Below, one piece after another: positions 10,280 to 18,100 of a stretch of 64,000 nt of DNA. The translations under genes and the position numbers were made by a program. The notes under the pieces are model-generated. The model ran no database searches, was not told the origin of the DNA, and was given only the letters and a program-made list of their open reading frames with translations. Within the stretch, counting starts at the first letter, position 1; each line of letters starts with the position of its first letter. This stretch comes from Aliirhizobium wenxiniae (GTDB taxonomy: Bacteria; Pseudomonadota; Alphaproteobacteria; Rhizobiales; Rhizobiaceae), in NCBI RefSeq assembly GCF_019511445.1, contig NZ_JAEUAN010000007.1, positions 124,001 through 188,000 on the forward strand, given 5' to 3'.

Positions 10280-10648
10280 ATGGCAGAATCAGTCAAGAGC
10301 TTTACCCGAGGAAACGCTGTCGCTTCCTTCGACCACCAGCCCAGCGACAGCGCGATCGCCGACGAAATCCAGGGCCTGCGCTCCGAGATCGCACGCCTCA
10401 GCGCCTTGATGTCGGAAAAGACCGGGGAAGTTTATGAGCGTGTCGCCGATCGCGCCAGCAGTGCGGCCAACTACGTTTCATCAGAAGCACATTCCGTCGC
10501 CGGCACCATCAAGGAGCATCCGGCGGCGACGACCACGCTGTTTACCCTGATCGGCGCCGTGGGCTTCGCAATCGGTTATGCCGTTGCAACCGCTTCGGCA
10601 GACAGCAAACAGGCATGGTACCAGCGTTATATCGGCGACCGATTCTGA
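10280..10648 (+). CDS. ElaB/YqjD/DUF883-like membrane-anchored protein
   Basis: A 122-residue protein. Residues ~25-80 form an amphipathic, coiled-coil-prone helix (IADEIQGLRSEIARLSALMS...). KEHPAATTTL then leads into one C-terminal transmembrane helix of ~20 residues (IGAVGFAIGYAVATAS). This is the layout of ElaB/YqjD/DUF883 proteins, stationary-phase inner-membrane proteins, some of which bind ribosomes. The start uses the ATG preceded by GGAGG; two ATGs five codons upstream overlap that site. An EcfG-like promoter upstream supports stress induction. Family assignment rests on architecture only. Confidence 0.65.
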   Translation: MAESVKSFTRGNAVASFDHQPSDSAIADEIQGLRSEIARLSALMSEKTGEVYERVADRASSAANYVSSEAHSVAGTIKEHPAATTTLFTLIGAVGFAIGYAVATASADSKQAWYQRYIGDRF

Positions 10649-10654
10649 TCGCGC

Positions 10655-11149
10655 CTACAGTGACGATTGAGATTCATCCGCCGCGACCACATCCTGGGCG
10701 ACGTCTATCCAAACGGCGCCCGTGAGGTCCGCCAAGCGTGACGGACTGATTCGCACAGCAGAATTGGTGGCTCCGGCGGCCGGAACAACCTGATCAAAGC
10801 GTTGAAGCGAAATATCGCAGTAAACCGGTAAAGGCGATGCCAGACCGAAAGGGCAGACGCCGCCAACCGGGTGGCCGGTGATTTCGACGACATCATCGCC
10901 TCCAAGCATGCGTGGCTTGGCGCTGAATCGGGAACGGAATTTCTTGTTATCCAGACGGGCAGTGCCTGCCATGACGACAATCATGGTTTCCTCACCGGCG
11001 CGCAGACATATGCTTTTTGCAATCTGATCAGGCTCGACACCATGGGCAGCAGCTGCGAGCGGGACTGTCGCGGAACTGGCTTCGGTGACAATCATCTTAA
11101 TATCGGGGGCATGTTTGGCAAAGAAAGCCTGGACGGAAGAAAGTGTCAT
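10655..11149 (-). CDS. YbaK/EbsC-type aminoacyl-tRNA deacylase
   Basis: A YbaK/ProX-superfamily protein of 164 residues, known to hydrolyse mischarged aminoacyl-tRNAs (for example Cys-tRNAPro or Ala-tRNAPro). It contains the conserved lysine region in DQIAKSICLR, the TARLDNKKF segment and the GHPVGGVCPFGL loop typical of the fold. The start is placed at MTLSSVQAF; a candidate six codons upstream is possible and neither has a strong ribosome site. It is convergent with the preceding gene. The family is clear, the amino-acid specificity is not. Confidence 0.8.
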   Translation of the reverse strand: MTLSSVQAFFAKHAPDIKMIVTEASSATVPLAAAAHGVEPDQIAKSICLRAGEETMIVVMAGTARLDNKKFRSRFSAKPRMLGGDDVVEITGHPVGGVCPFGLASPLPVYCDISLQRFDQVVPAAGATNSAVRISPSRLADLTGAVWIDVAQDVVAADESQSSL

Positions 11150-11254
11150 GCTGGAACCATTACGCATGTATCGTTTTTAGGCAAGCCCAGGGATAGCCAT
11201 GCGCATAACGCATTACTGCGGTGCGAAATCGTGGCTGTTTTTTAGGCTCACCTA

Positions 11255-11260
11255 CTGTAT
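11255..11260 (+). promoter_or_regulatory. -10 element of the alpha-r14-like sRNA (copy 1)
   Basis: CTGTAT lies ~8 nt before the inferred 5' end of the sRNA and resembles the rhizobial -10 box CTATAT. The -35 region (TGGCTG 17 nt upstream) is weak, so an activator or alternative sigma factor may be involved. Confidence 0.4.
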
Positions 11261-11266
11261 ATTCAA

Positions 11267-11392
11267 ATCATCGACGGACGCACTCCTCCTCCCAGCGTCC
11301 TCGATGGGACCAGCAACACCTCCTCCTCCCGGTTGTTGGTCAGTTTCGGAAGCCCGGCGCACCTCCTCCCGCGCCGGGCTTTCTTGCATTTT
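11267..11392 (+). ncRNA. alpha-r14 (NfeR1-like) small RNA with three anti-Shine-Dalgarno loops, copy 1
   Basis: About 125 nt folding into three hairpins, each showing a CU-rich anti-Shine-Dalgarno loop. Stem 1 is GGACGC/GCGTCC (11276-11300, extended by ATCGA/TCGAT) with loop ACTCCTCCTCCCA. Stem 2 is ACCAGCAAC/GTTGTTGGT (11309-11340) with CCTCCTCCTCCC. Stem 3 is the 10-bp terminator AGCCCGGCGC/GCGCCGGGCT (11351-11380) with loop ACCTCCTCCC, then TTCTTGCATTTT. Three hairpins with exposed CCUCCUCCC is the hallmark of the alpha-r14 family of Rhizobiales trans-acting sRNAs that repress translation of many mRNAs, often transporters. A second copy lies at ~45.8 kb. Confidence 0.85.
11351..11392 (+). 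terminator. Rho-independent terminator of alpha-r14-like copy 1
   Basis: A 10-bp perfect GC stem (AGCCCGGCGC / GCGCCGGGCT) whose loop is itself an ACCTCCTCCC anti-Shine-Dalgarno motif, followed by a T-rich tail. Confidence 0.85.
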
Positions 11393-11541
11393 ATCCCTTG
11401 CCTTACGACAAAACAGAGCCGGGAACGGCGCTCAAGACACTTGATTGCCTCCTTCTATGCAATTGATATTGTTTACATTATCGGAAATACCCCTTAGGAT
11501 TGCATAGCTCACCCTCCACTCACCCGTAGCGCCGCAGCAAT

Positions 11542-11570
11542 CTTGACGAACATTGGGGCAGGCCCTAAGT
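11542..11570 (+). promoter_or_regulatory. Sigma-70 promoter of the cold-shock gene
   Basis: CTTGAC (11542-11547), a 17-nt spacer and CTAAGT (11565-11570) resemble the rhizobial housekeeping consensus CTTGAC-N17-CTATAT. The predicted start near 11577 would give the csp mRNA a ~135-nt leader. The stretch from 11393 to 11541 shows no gene. Confidence 0.6.
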
Positions 11571-11712
11571 GCGTAGGATCGAAATTTGTCTGATGGCCAG
11601 CACCGGGCTACTGCCACGCTTGCGACGTTCTACTCTGCAAAGTTCGAAGTTTAATCTGTTCCTTCCGGGTTTCCGGGAGGGGCTGTCGGTCATTGCAAAG
11701 AAAGGCATCGAT

Positions 11713-11922
11713 ATGGCGACGGGTACAGTTAAGTGGTTCAACGCAACCAAGGGCTACGGCTTCATCTCTCCTGACGACGGTGGTGCGGACGTTTTCGTTC
11801 ACATCTCCGCTGTTGAGCGCGCAGGCCTCGGCCAGCTTCAGGACGGCCAGAAGCTTTCCTTCGAGCTGGTAACGGACCGCCGTTCCGGCAAGGTTGCAGC
11901 TGACCAGCTGCAGGCTGCCTAA
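11713..11922 (+). CDS. Cold-shock protein (CspA family)
   Basis: A single cold-shock domain of 69 residues, an OB-fold RNA chaperone. RNP1-like [10 protein letters not shown] and RNP2-like VFVHIS motifs are present, and the protein begins [10 protein letters not shown] as is typical. The start is fixed by family length and AAAGG 8 nt upstream; the frame is open for 48 codons before it but non-homologous. The long leader is typical of temperature- or growth-phase-regulated csp mRNAs. A GC-rich hairpin follows 10 nt after the stop. Confidence 0.95.
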   Translation: MATGTVKWFNATKGYGFISPDDGGADVFVHISAVERAGLGQLQDGQKLSFELVTDRRSGKVAADQLQAA

Positions 11923-11931
11923 TCAGCTTCG

Positions 11932-11963
11932 GCTCGCGGCGGCGCAGGTCGCCGCGAGCTTTC
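11932..11963 (+). terminator. Terminator after the cold-shock gene
   Basis: GCTCGCGGC / GCCGCGAGC stem of 9 bp with a 10-nt loop, followed by a short TTT, immediately downstream of the csp stop codon. Confidence 0.6.
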
Positions 11964-12245
11964 AGATGACCGTCACTTATCGGTCCACCGGCTACGGTCT
12001 TGAACTGACCTGAGCGCGATCCCATTTAAAGCTCAACAGCATTTCCGGCGAATAGCGGCGCATACGGGAAACCGTGCCGTTTCGTTGCGGGTAGACGAGT
12101 CATTTAACGGTCCGTTAACCTGTTTCAGAGATGATGAGCGCCACGGAGCTGCGCGGATGACTTCAAGTCCTGAATGCAGCCGAGACGGAATGCTTGACCC
12201 ATTTGTAGTGACCACGGATGTACTGGCACAGTGAATGGGATTGGA

Positions 12246-12276
12246 AAGGTCGGGCTTGCCCGGCCTTTTTGTTTTT
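12246..12276 (+). terminator. Orphan rho-independent terminator, possibly the 3' end of an sRNA
   Basis: A ~9-10 bp stem (AAGGTCGGGC / GCCCGGCCTT) followed by TTTGTTTTT on the + strand. No gene lies between the csp terminator and this hairpin, so it may end an untranslated transcript from 12.0-12.25 kb. CTTGAC at 12193 offers a -35 box but no good -10 follows. The rest of the 11964-12387 interval holds nothing else I can identify. Confidence 0.6.
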
Positions 12277-12387
12277 CCGCAAGCTTCTACCTGCGCAGCA
12301 AATATTCCCGGCCAGCCTCTCCACTTGTCAGTTGCCGCCCTAAATCCGTCCTCCGGCTTGCACATGCGCGAAGGGCAGAGAAACGGG

Positions 12388-13569
12388 ATGGCTGAAGGTA
12401 AACATCACTGGCTGCGCAAGGAGGACACCGAATCGACCAAGGCGAGCTTTCCCGAGCTCTTCTTCGATCTCGTCTTCGTCTTCGCACTGATCCAGCTATC
12501 GCAAACGCTGGCTTCGGACTTTTCCGTCGGGATCGCGTTCGACGCGCTGATCTTCATCTTCGCGCTCTGGTGGGTCTGGATCCACACGACATGGGTGACC
12601 AATCTGCTCGACGCGGAAGTGGTGGCGGTGAGGCTGCTTCTATTCTGGCTCATGTTCCTCGGCATCGTGCTGGCGATTGCGCTTCCCAAGGCTTTTGACG
12701 AAGCGGGGCTTGTATTCGCCTTGGCCTATGCGGTGATGCAGCTCAGCCGTTCGCTGTTTGCGCTCTATGCCTTTAAGGGGGTCGACGGCGCCTCATTCAT
12801 GACCTTCCTGCGCATCACGCTGTGGCTGCTCGTCTCCAGCGCCTTCTGGATCGCCGGCGGGCTGGTCAGCCCTGAAAGCCGCGCCTTGTTCTGGATCGTG
12901 GCTCTTGCGATCGAATATGCCGCACCGCTCGCCCGTTACTGGATGCCGGGAATAGGTGCTTCGCCGGCCGAAACACTCGATGTCAACGGCGAGCATCTGG
13001 CGGAACGATGCGCCCTCTTCGTCATTATCGCGCTAGGTGAAACCATTATCACAACGGGCAAGACCGCCTCGGACCACGCCGACGAAGGCGGCATCATATT
13101 CTTCGTTCTCGTCGCAGCCTTCCTGACGACCGTGTTGATGTGGTGGATCTATTTCCATGACGGGCAGGAACGTGCTGCCGATACGGTGGAAGAGACAAGT
13201 GAACCGCAGAACACTGCCGATCATCTCTTCACCTACGGGCACCTGCCGATCGTCGCCGGCATCATCCTGACCGCCATCGGCGAGGATTTCACGCTGACAC
13301 ACCCTCATGACGAGGGCGGTTACATCAATGCTCTGGCGATACTCGGCGGGCCCATCCTGTTTCTGGCGGGAACCCTATGGATGAAGACGGTAGCGACCCG
13401 GATGATACCTTGGTCGCATTGCGCCGGCATAGCCGCCGCTCTTGCAGGCTTCGCGCTCGCACCCCATGCAGAGAATTTTCTGCTTCAGTTTCTGGCACTC
13501 GCTATCCTGCTTGGCGTCGCGCTTTGGGAATATGTCGCGCTCAAGCGCTTTCGCCGCGCCTCCGCCTGA
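12388..13569 (+). CDS. LtrA-like low-temperature-requirement membrane protein
   Basis: A 393-residue polytopic inner-membrane protein of the LtrA family (first named in Listeria; biochemical role unknown). The N-terminal signature ESTKASFPELFFDLVFVFAL is followed by ~10-11 hydrophobic helices. HLAERCALFVIIALGETIITTG is conserved in the family. The start at MAEGKHHWLRKED is chosen because homology begins there, with GAAGGGCAGAG upstream; an in-frame ATG lies 8 codons earlier. It is convergent with slyX. Proximity to a cold-shock gene is suggestive but not evidence of shared control. Confidence 0.85.
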   Translation: MAEGKHHWLRKEDTESTKASFPELFFDLVFVFALIQLSQTLASDFSVGIAFDALIFIFALWWVWIHTTWVTNLLDAEVVAVRLLLFWLMFLGIVLAIALPKAFDEAGLVFALAYAVMQLSRSLFALYAFKGVDGASFMTFLRITLWLLVSSAFWIAGGLVSPESRALFWIVALAIEYAAPLARYWMPGIGASPAETLDVNGEHLAERCALFVIIALGETIITTGKTASDHADEGGIIFFVLVAAFLTTVLMWWIYFHDGQERAADTVEETSEPQNTADHLFTYGHLPIVAGIILTAIGEDFTLTHPHDEGGYINALAILGGPILFLAGTLWMKTVATRMIPWSHCAGIAAALAGFALAPHAENFLLQFLALAILLGVALWEYVALKRFRRASA

Positions 13570-13776
13570 TCAATAATGCGGCGGCCTCGTGACGGGTGCG
13601 GCTTCACGTGTCGATTCCTCAAGCGTCAGGAACCGTTCGGTCAATCGGTCGAGCTTGGCGCGGGTCTGTTCGACCACCTTCCATTGCTCGGCGAGTTGAT
13701 CCGACAATTCGTCGATCACCTTGGCCTGATGGGCAGCGAGCTCTTCCAGCTGCACCAGTCTCGTCTCGTCACTCAC
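13570..13776 (-). CDS. slyX: SlyX family protein
   Basis: A 68-residue coiled-coil protein. VQLEELAAHQAKVIDELSDQ is the characteristic heptad region, and the C-terminus ends APVTRPPHY with the terminal PPHY typical of SlyX. Function is unknown in the family. The frame is open upstream, but homology and length fix a GTG start (VSDETRLVQ) with AGAGGA ~9 nt before it. It lies downstream of the chemoreceptor gene on the same strand and is convergent with ltrA-like. Confidence 0.85.
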   Translation of the reverse strand: MSDETRLVQLEELAAHQAKVIDELSDQLAEQWKVVEQTRAKLDRLTERFLTLEESTREAAPVTRPPHY

Positions 13777-13867
13777 AGCATCATCCTCTCGACCGTCTTC
13801 AATACCGTCCAGCGATTTAGAGGATGCCCGTGATCCGGTCCAGCCTTCGATCCGGCCTAGCTTCCTA

Positions 13868-15367
13868 TCAGGCGCTGAGCTTGAAGCGTTCCTGATAAAC
13901 ACTTGAGGAACTGCTGGTCCTGAAACGCGCGACCAGCGCAGCCAGACTGCCGCTGATGCCGACAAGGCTCTGGGCGGCGGCATTCGTCTCTTCCATCAAT
14001 GCCGCATTCTGCTGGGTGATCTGGTCCATGCTGCGGACAGATGCGTTGATCTGGTCGATGCCCGACGCCTGCTCCTGCGCCGAATTGGCGATGGAGGTGA
14101 TGTGTTCATCGATTGCCTTCACCCGTGTGCCGATGCCGGTCAGCGCCTCACCGGCACGATTGACGAGACCGACGCCACGCTCAACGTCACCAGCGGAGCG
14201 ATCGATCAGCTCCTTGATCTCCTTGGCGGCGGCGGCAGATCTCTGCGCGAGTTCGCGCACTTCCTGGGCAACGACCGCAAAGCCCTTGCCCTGCTCACCG
14301 GCACGCGCCGCTTCAACACCGGCATTCAGGGCCAGGAGGTTCGTCTGGAAGGCGATCTCGTCGATTGCGCCGATAATCTGGGTCATTTTTTGGGATGATT
14401 CGGCAATATCGTCCATGGCAGAGATCGCCTGATGGACGACTTCTCCATTTTTCTGCGTCTCAACTGCTGATTCGCGGATTATGCTCTGCACCTCCTGTGT
14501 GCGGCGCGCAGCCTGGCCGGAAAGCGCCGTGATCTCTTCAAGCGCTGCCGCCGTTTCTTCCAGCGATGCCGCCTGCTGCTCGGTGCGCTTTGCCATATTA
14601 TCGGCGGCCGAGGAGATATCGCCGACTTCCGCGCGTACCTGACCGACAGACTGGTTTATTTCTCCCATCGCAGCCTGGAGTTCTGCAATGGAGGCGTTGT
14701 AGTTTGCCTTCAGGGCATGGAAATTCGGCGCCAGCTCCTGATGAAGCTCCGCCGTCAGATCTCCATCCGCAAGGCTTTTCAGCGCCTGGCCCAGGGCCTC
14801 CAGAGCACTATCCTGCTCCTGCTTGGCTGCCACACGTTCTGCTTCAACTTTCTTGCGGCCGTCTTCCAGCGCTTCCAGATAGACCGAAATGGCGTAGTCC
14901 ATATCGACCATCGCCGCCTTGACCACGGAAGAAAGATGATCGGCCAGAATGCCGGCCTTTTTTTCGAGGAAAAAGCCTTTCATCTCCTTGGCGATCACGG
15001 CTCGTATGATGCCGTCGAGAATGAGGGCATAGCCGCCGATATACCAGCGCGGCTCAAGGCCCAGTCGAGCGTGGGTTTTGCCGATAGCGGAAACCGCATC
15101 GACATAGCCACCATCGTAACGGCCAGACGAGATCACGTCCCAATGGCTCGCCTGACGTTCCTTCGCATGGGCGATATGGGCGTCGCTGGAAAAGAATTTT
15201 GCGGTGTGAGGATGCGCCTTGGCTTTCTGATAGAAGGCATCCAGCGCCGGACCCACGGCGTCCTTCACGATCGGCTGGACATTGGTGAGATGGCGGCGTT
15301 CCACTTCACCGAGGCCGACGAAATTCAGGCGCTCGGCAAGTGCAGCCTTTTGTGCTTCATTATTCAT
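13868..15367 (-). CDS. Globin-coupled methyl-accepting chemotaxis protein (HemAT-like, soluble)
   Basis: A cytoplasmic aerotaxis-type receptor of 499 residues. The N-terminal sensor globin (~1-165) carries the predicted proximal haem ligand His99 in [18 protein letters not shown]. No transmembrane segment is present. A HAMP-like linker (~190-240, [10 protein letters not shown]) leads to a methyl-accepting signalling domain. Its tip is [21 protein letters not shown], which binds CheA/CheW. The C-terminus ([18 protein letters not shown]) lacks a CheR-tethering pentapeptide. The start is [10 protein letters not shown], preceded by GGGGGA. The likely signal is O2. No chemotaxis genes are adjacent. 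Confidence 0.93.
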   Translation of the reverse strand: MNNEAQKAALAERLNFVGLGEVERRHLTNVQPIVKDAVGPALDAFYQKAKAHPHTAKFFSSDAHIAHAKERQASHWDVISSGRYDGGYVDAVSAIGKTHARLGLEPRWYIGGYALILDGIIRAVIAKEMKGFFLEKKAGILADHLSSVVKAAMVDMDYAISVYLEALEDGRKKVEAERVAAKQEQDSALEALGQALKSLADGDLTAELHQELAPNFHALKANYNASIAELQAAMGEINQSVGQVRAEVGDISSAADNMAKRTEQQAASLEETAAALEEITALSGQAARRTQEVQSIIRESAVETQKNGEVVHQAISAMDDIAESSQKMTQIIGAIDEIAFQTNLLALNAGVEAARAGEQGKGFAVVAQEVRELAQRSAAAAKEIKELIDRSAGDVERGVGLVNRAGEALTGIGTRVKAIDEHITSIANSAQEQASGIDQINASVRSMDQITQQNAALMEETNAAAQSLVGISGSLAALVARFRTSSSSSVYQERFKLSA

Positions 15368-15641
15368 TCTATCCCCCGGTCCAACGGTGCGCCATTTCAC
15401 GATTTTGCACGCGGCATCACTTTTCAATGCAGCCTGCCCGCTAAAGTTTAATTCACTATTATCCAATCGCCCTAAGCTTTCATTAATCATAACTTGTTGC
15501 CGATATACTAACGGACGAGAAATTGAGACTTAGGTCGAACGGATCATCGCGCAGTGCCGTTCAACGGTTCGATCCATCCAATCGCTTGCGTTCTGCCGTG
15601 CAAATCCTTAGCTCCTGTGCAACGGCAAACCGCGATTCCCC

Positions 15642-16763
15642 ATGGCGCAAAAGACTTCGATCTCCCGGCTCAAGCTCACCGACTTCCGCAATTACGCGGC
15701 AGCTTCGCTTGTGCTCGACAGCAGGCATGTGGTGCTGACGGGAGAAAATGGCGCGGGCAAAACCAACCTGATGGAAGCCATTTCCTTCCTGTCGCCAGGG
15801 CGCGGATTCAGGCGGGCAGTGCTGACCGACGTGCCGCGGGTCGGTGCAGACGGCGGTTTTGCCATATTCGTCGATCTCGATGGAATGCAGGGCGAGGTTG
15901 CAATCGGCACCGGGACAGAACCGGGTGACGGCGAAAGCGTCAGCCGCAAGCTCAGGATCAACAGCACGCCGGCCAAATCCACCGAAGAGCTTTCCGACCA
16001 TCTGAACGTTTTGTGGCTGACCCCCTCTATGGACGGGTTGTTTACCGGCTCTTCTTCCGACCGGAGACGGTTTCTCGACCGGCTCGTACTATCGCTCGAT
16101 CCGACCCACGCGCGAAGAGCGAGCGATTTCGAGCGCGCCATGCGCAGCCGCAACCGGCTGCTTTCGGAGGGTCGCTTCGATCCTTCATGGCTTAGCGCAA
16201 TTGAGACACAGATGGCCGAACTGGGGATTGCCATGGCGGCGGCGCGGCAGGAAATGCTGGGCCTCCTGCAATCGCTTTCGGTCAATTCCGCCGAGACGCC
16301 GTTTCCGACACCGGCTCTGGCGCTCGAAGGTTTCATGGATGGCGGCATGGATCGCCCGGCGGCGGATCTGGAAGAGGATTATCTGGCAGCACTGCGCAAC
16401 GGGCGCGGACGCGACGCGGCTGCAGGGCGCACGCTCGAAGGGCCGCATCGCGTCGATCTTCTCGTGCGTCATCAGGAGAAGAATATCGAGGCGTCGCGAT
16501 GCTCGACCGGTGAGCAGAAGGCTTTGCTGATCGGGCTCATTCTTGCCCATGCCCGGTTAACGGCGGACATGACGGGGTTTGCGCCGATCCTGCTGCTCGA
16601 CGAAATCGCCGCGCATCTCGATGAGGGGCGCCGGGCAACGTTGTTCGATCTGGTGGACGGGCTGGGTGGCCAAGCCTTCATGACCGGCACCGACCAATCG
16701 ATGTTTTCCGCTCTCGGCGACCGGGCACAGTTCTTCACGGTCAGCCATGGAAGCGTGACGTAG
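15642..16763 (+). CDS. recF: DNA replication and repair protein RecF
   Basis: SMC-like ATPase that helps RecOR load RecA at gapped DNA. The 373 residues contain Walker A GENGAGKTN at ~34-42, an ABC signature STGEQKALLIGL and Walker B PILLLDEIAAHLDE. The N-terminus ISRLKLTDFRNY is typical. The upstream interval (15368-15641) belongs to the divergent chemoreceptor. RecF is not beside dnaN/gyrB here, which is common in rhizobia. It is followed on the same strand by a MoeB-like gene. Confidence 0.97.
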   Translation: MAQKTSISRLKLTDFRNYAAASLVLDSRHVVLTGENGAGKTNLMEAISFLSPGRGFRRAVLTDVPRVGADGGFAIFVDLDGMQGEVAIGTGTEPGDGESVSRKLRINSTPAKSTEELSDHLNVLWLTPSMDGLFTGSSSDRRRFLDRLVLSLDPTHARRASDFERAMRSRNRLLSEGRFDPSWLSAIETQMAELGIAMAAARQEMLGLLQSLSVNSAETPFPTPALALEGFMDGGMDRPAADLEEDYLAALRNGRGRDAAAGRTLEGPHRVDLLVRHQEKNIEASRCSTGEQKALLIGLILAHARLTADMTGFAPILLLDEIAAHLDEGRRATLFDLVDGLGGQAFMTGTDQSMFSALGDRAQFFTVSHGSVT

Positions 16764-16809
16764 GGAACCATCTCACGATAGACGCTTACAGGTAAGACGT
16801 GGTGGTGAT

Positions 16810-17616
16810 ATGAAACCGATCATGGAAAATCAGGCTTCGCAATCGCCGGTGACGGCACTGACCCCGGACGAGATCGAGCGTTATAAACGCCATATCCTTC
16901 TGCCGGAAATTGGCGGCACAGGACAGCAGCGGCTGAAAGCCGCCCGTGTTCTGGTCATCGGCGCCGGCGGTCTTGGCGCCCCCGTGCTGGAATATCTCGC
17001 GGCTGCCGGGATCGGTACGATAGGTATCGTCGACGACGACCGCGTCTCGCTCTCCAACCTGCAGCGCCAGGTGATCCACGATTCCGGTACGATCGGCGAG
17101 ATGAAGACGAGGAGCGCGCGTGAAAAGATCGCCCGCCTCAATCCGCATGTCCGGGTTGTCGATTTCGAAGAGCGGTTTTCGACCGAGTGGGCCATACGGC
17201 ATTTGCCGCGCTTTGATCTCCTCGTCGATGGATCCGACAATTTCGATACGCGATATGCAGCCGCGGATGCGGCGGAGACGGCGAAAATTCCGCTTGTCAC
17301 GGGTGCCGTGGGTCGCTTCGACGGGTCGGTCACCGCGCTCAAACCCTATGAGGCCGGTGCAGACGGCGTGCTCAATCCGACCTATCGTGATCTCTTCCCC
17401 GAAAAGCCGCCGGAAGGACTGATCCCGGCCTGTGCGGAAACCGGTGTGGTCGGCGCGCTGACCGGTGTGATCGGCACTCTGATGGCGATGGAGGTCATCA
17501 AGCTGGTCACCGGCATCGGTGAACCGTTGATCGGCCGTTTGATGCTCTATGACGCGCTTTCGGCCCGGTTCGACACGATCAGATACAAACGCAGAAAGAG
17601 ATCGCCGGCAGAATGA
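16810..17616 (+). CDS. MoeB/ThiF/HesA family adenylyltransferase lacking zinc cysteines
   Basis: E1-like enzyme that adenylates the C-terminal Gly-Gly of a small sulfur carrier such as MoaD. Of 268 residues, GAGGLGAPVLEYLAAAGIG (51-69) is the nucleotide-binding loop, followed by the VDDDRVSLSNLQRQ and SDNFDTRY motifs. Cys208 in PACAETGVVG matches the conserved cysteine region. It is the only cysteine, so both CxxC pairs that bind structural zinc in E. coli MoeB are missing. The start could be ATG 16810 or MENQ five codons in. Its stop overlaps the next GNAT gene by 4 nt (ATGA). Confidence 0.85.
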   Translation: MKPIMENQASQSPVTALTPDEIERYKRHILLPEIGGTGQQRLKAARVLVIGAGGLGAPVLEYLAAAGIGTIGIVDDDRVSLSNLQRQVIHDSGTIGEMKTRSAREKIARLNPHVRVVDFEERFSTEWAIRHLPRFDLLVDGSDNFDTRYAAADAAETAKIPLVTGAVGRFDGSVTALKPYEAGADGVLNPTYRDLFPEKPPEGLIPACAETGVVGALTGVIGTLMAMEVIKLVTGIGEPLIGRLMLYDALSARFDTIRYKRRKRSPAE

Positions 17617-18098
17617 TCGACCTTATCAAGTTAGACAGTGGCTTCGGCCGGTGGGACGAATTGCTCGCGCTGATCGTCTCGTCCTTCTCCTACATGGACG
17701 AAATCATCGATCCGCCCTCCTCGGCGCATCGCCTTACGCTTGCTTCGCTCGCACACAAAGCCGAGAGCGAAATCGCCTTCGTGGCCATCGAGGACAATCG
17801 ACTTGTCGGCTGCGTGTTTCTGAAACCCGAGGCCGATTGCCTCTATGTCGGGAAACTGGCGGTCGCACCCGGCCAGCAGGGCAAGGGGGTCGGTCGCCGA
17901 TTGCTCACCATCGCGGAAGACACGGCGCGGGAGTTGAACTTGCCGACGCTCAGGCTGGACACGCGCATCGAGCTTGTCGGCAACCACACGACCTTCGGTC
18001 GCTGGGGATTTCAAAAGACCGCCGAAAAATCCCATCCGGGTTTCGACCGGGTTACCTTTATCGAGATGCGCAAGGAGCTTGAGCGGATACCGGCCTGA
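17613..18098 (+). CDS. GNAT family N-acetyltransferase
   Basis: A 161-residue acetyl-CoA-dependent acyltransferase. The core motif VAPGQQGKGVGRRLL is the CoA pyrophosphate loop (motif A), and LDTRIELVGNHTTFGRWGF is the motif B region. Its ATG overlaps the MoeB-like stop by 4 nt, so the two are translationally coupled, although no functional link is evident. It is convergent with the 2-hydroxyacid dehydrogenase, with only 2 nt between the stops. Substrate unknown. Confidence 0.9.
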   Translation: MIDLIKLDSGFGRWDELLALIVSSFSYMDEIIDPPSSAHRLTLASLAHKAESEIAFVAIEDNRLVGCVFLKPEADCLYVGKLAVAPGQQGKGVGRRLLTIAEDTARELNLPTLRLDTRIELVGNHTTFGRWGFQKTAEKSHPGFDRVTFIEMRKELERIPA

Positions 18099-18100
18099 AT

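Noticed and set aside
12212..12227. A 16-bp sequence (CCACGGATGTACTGGC) repeated at 20965-20980
   Set aside because: One exact 16-mer pair is about what chance gives in 64 kb. The flanks do not match and no structure is shared.
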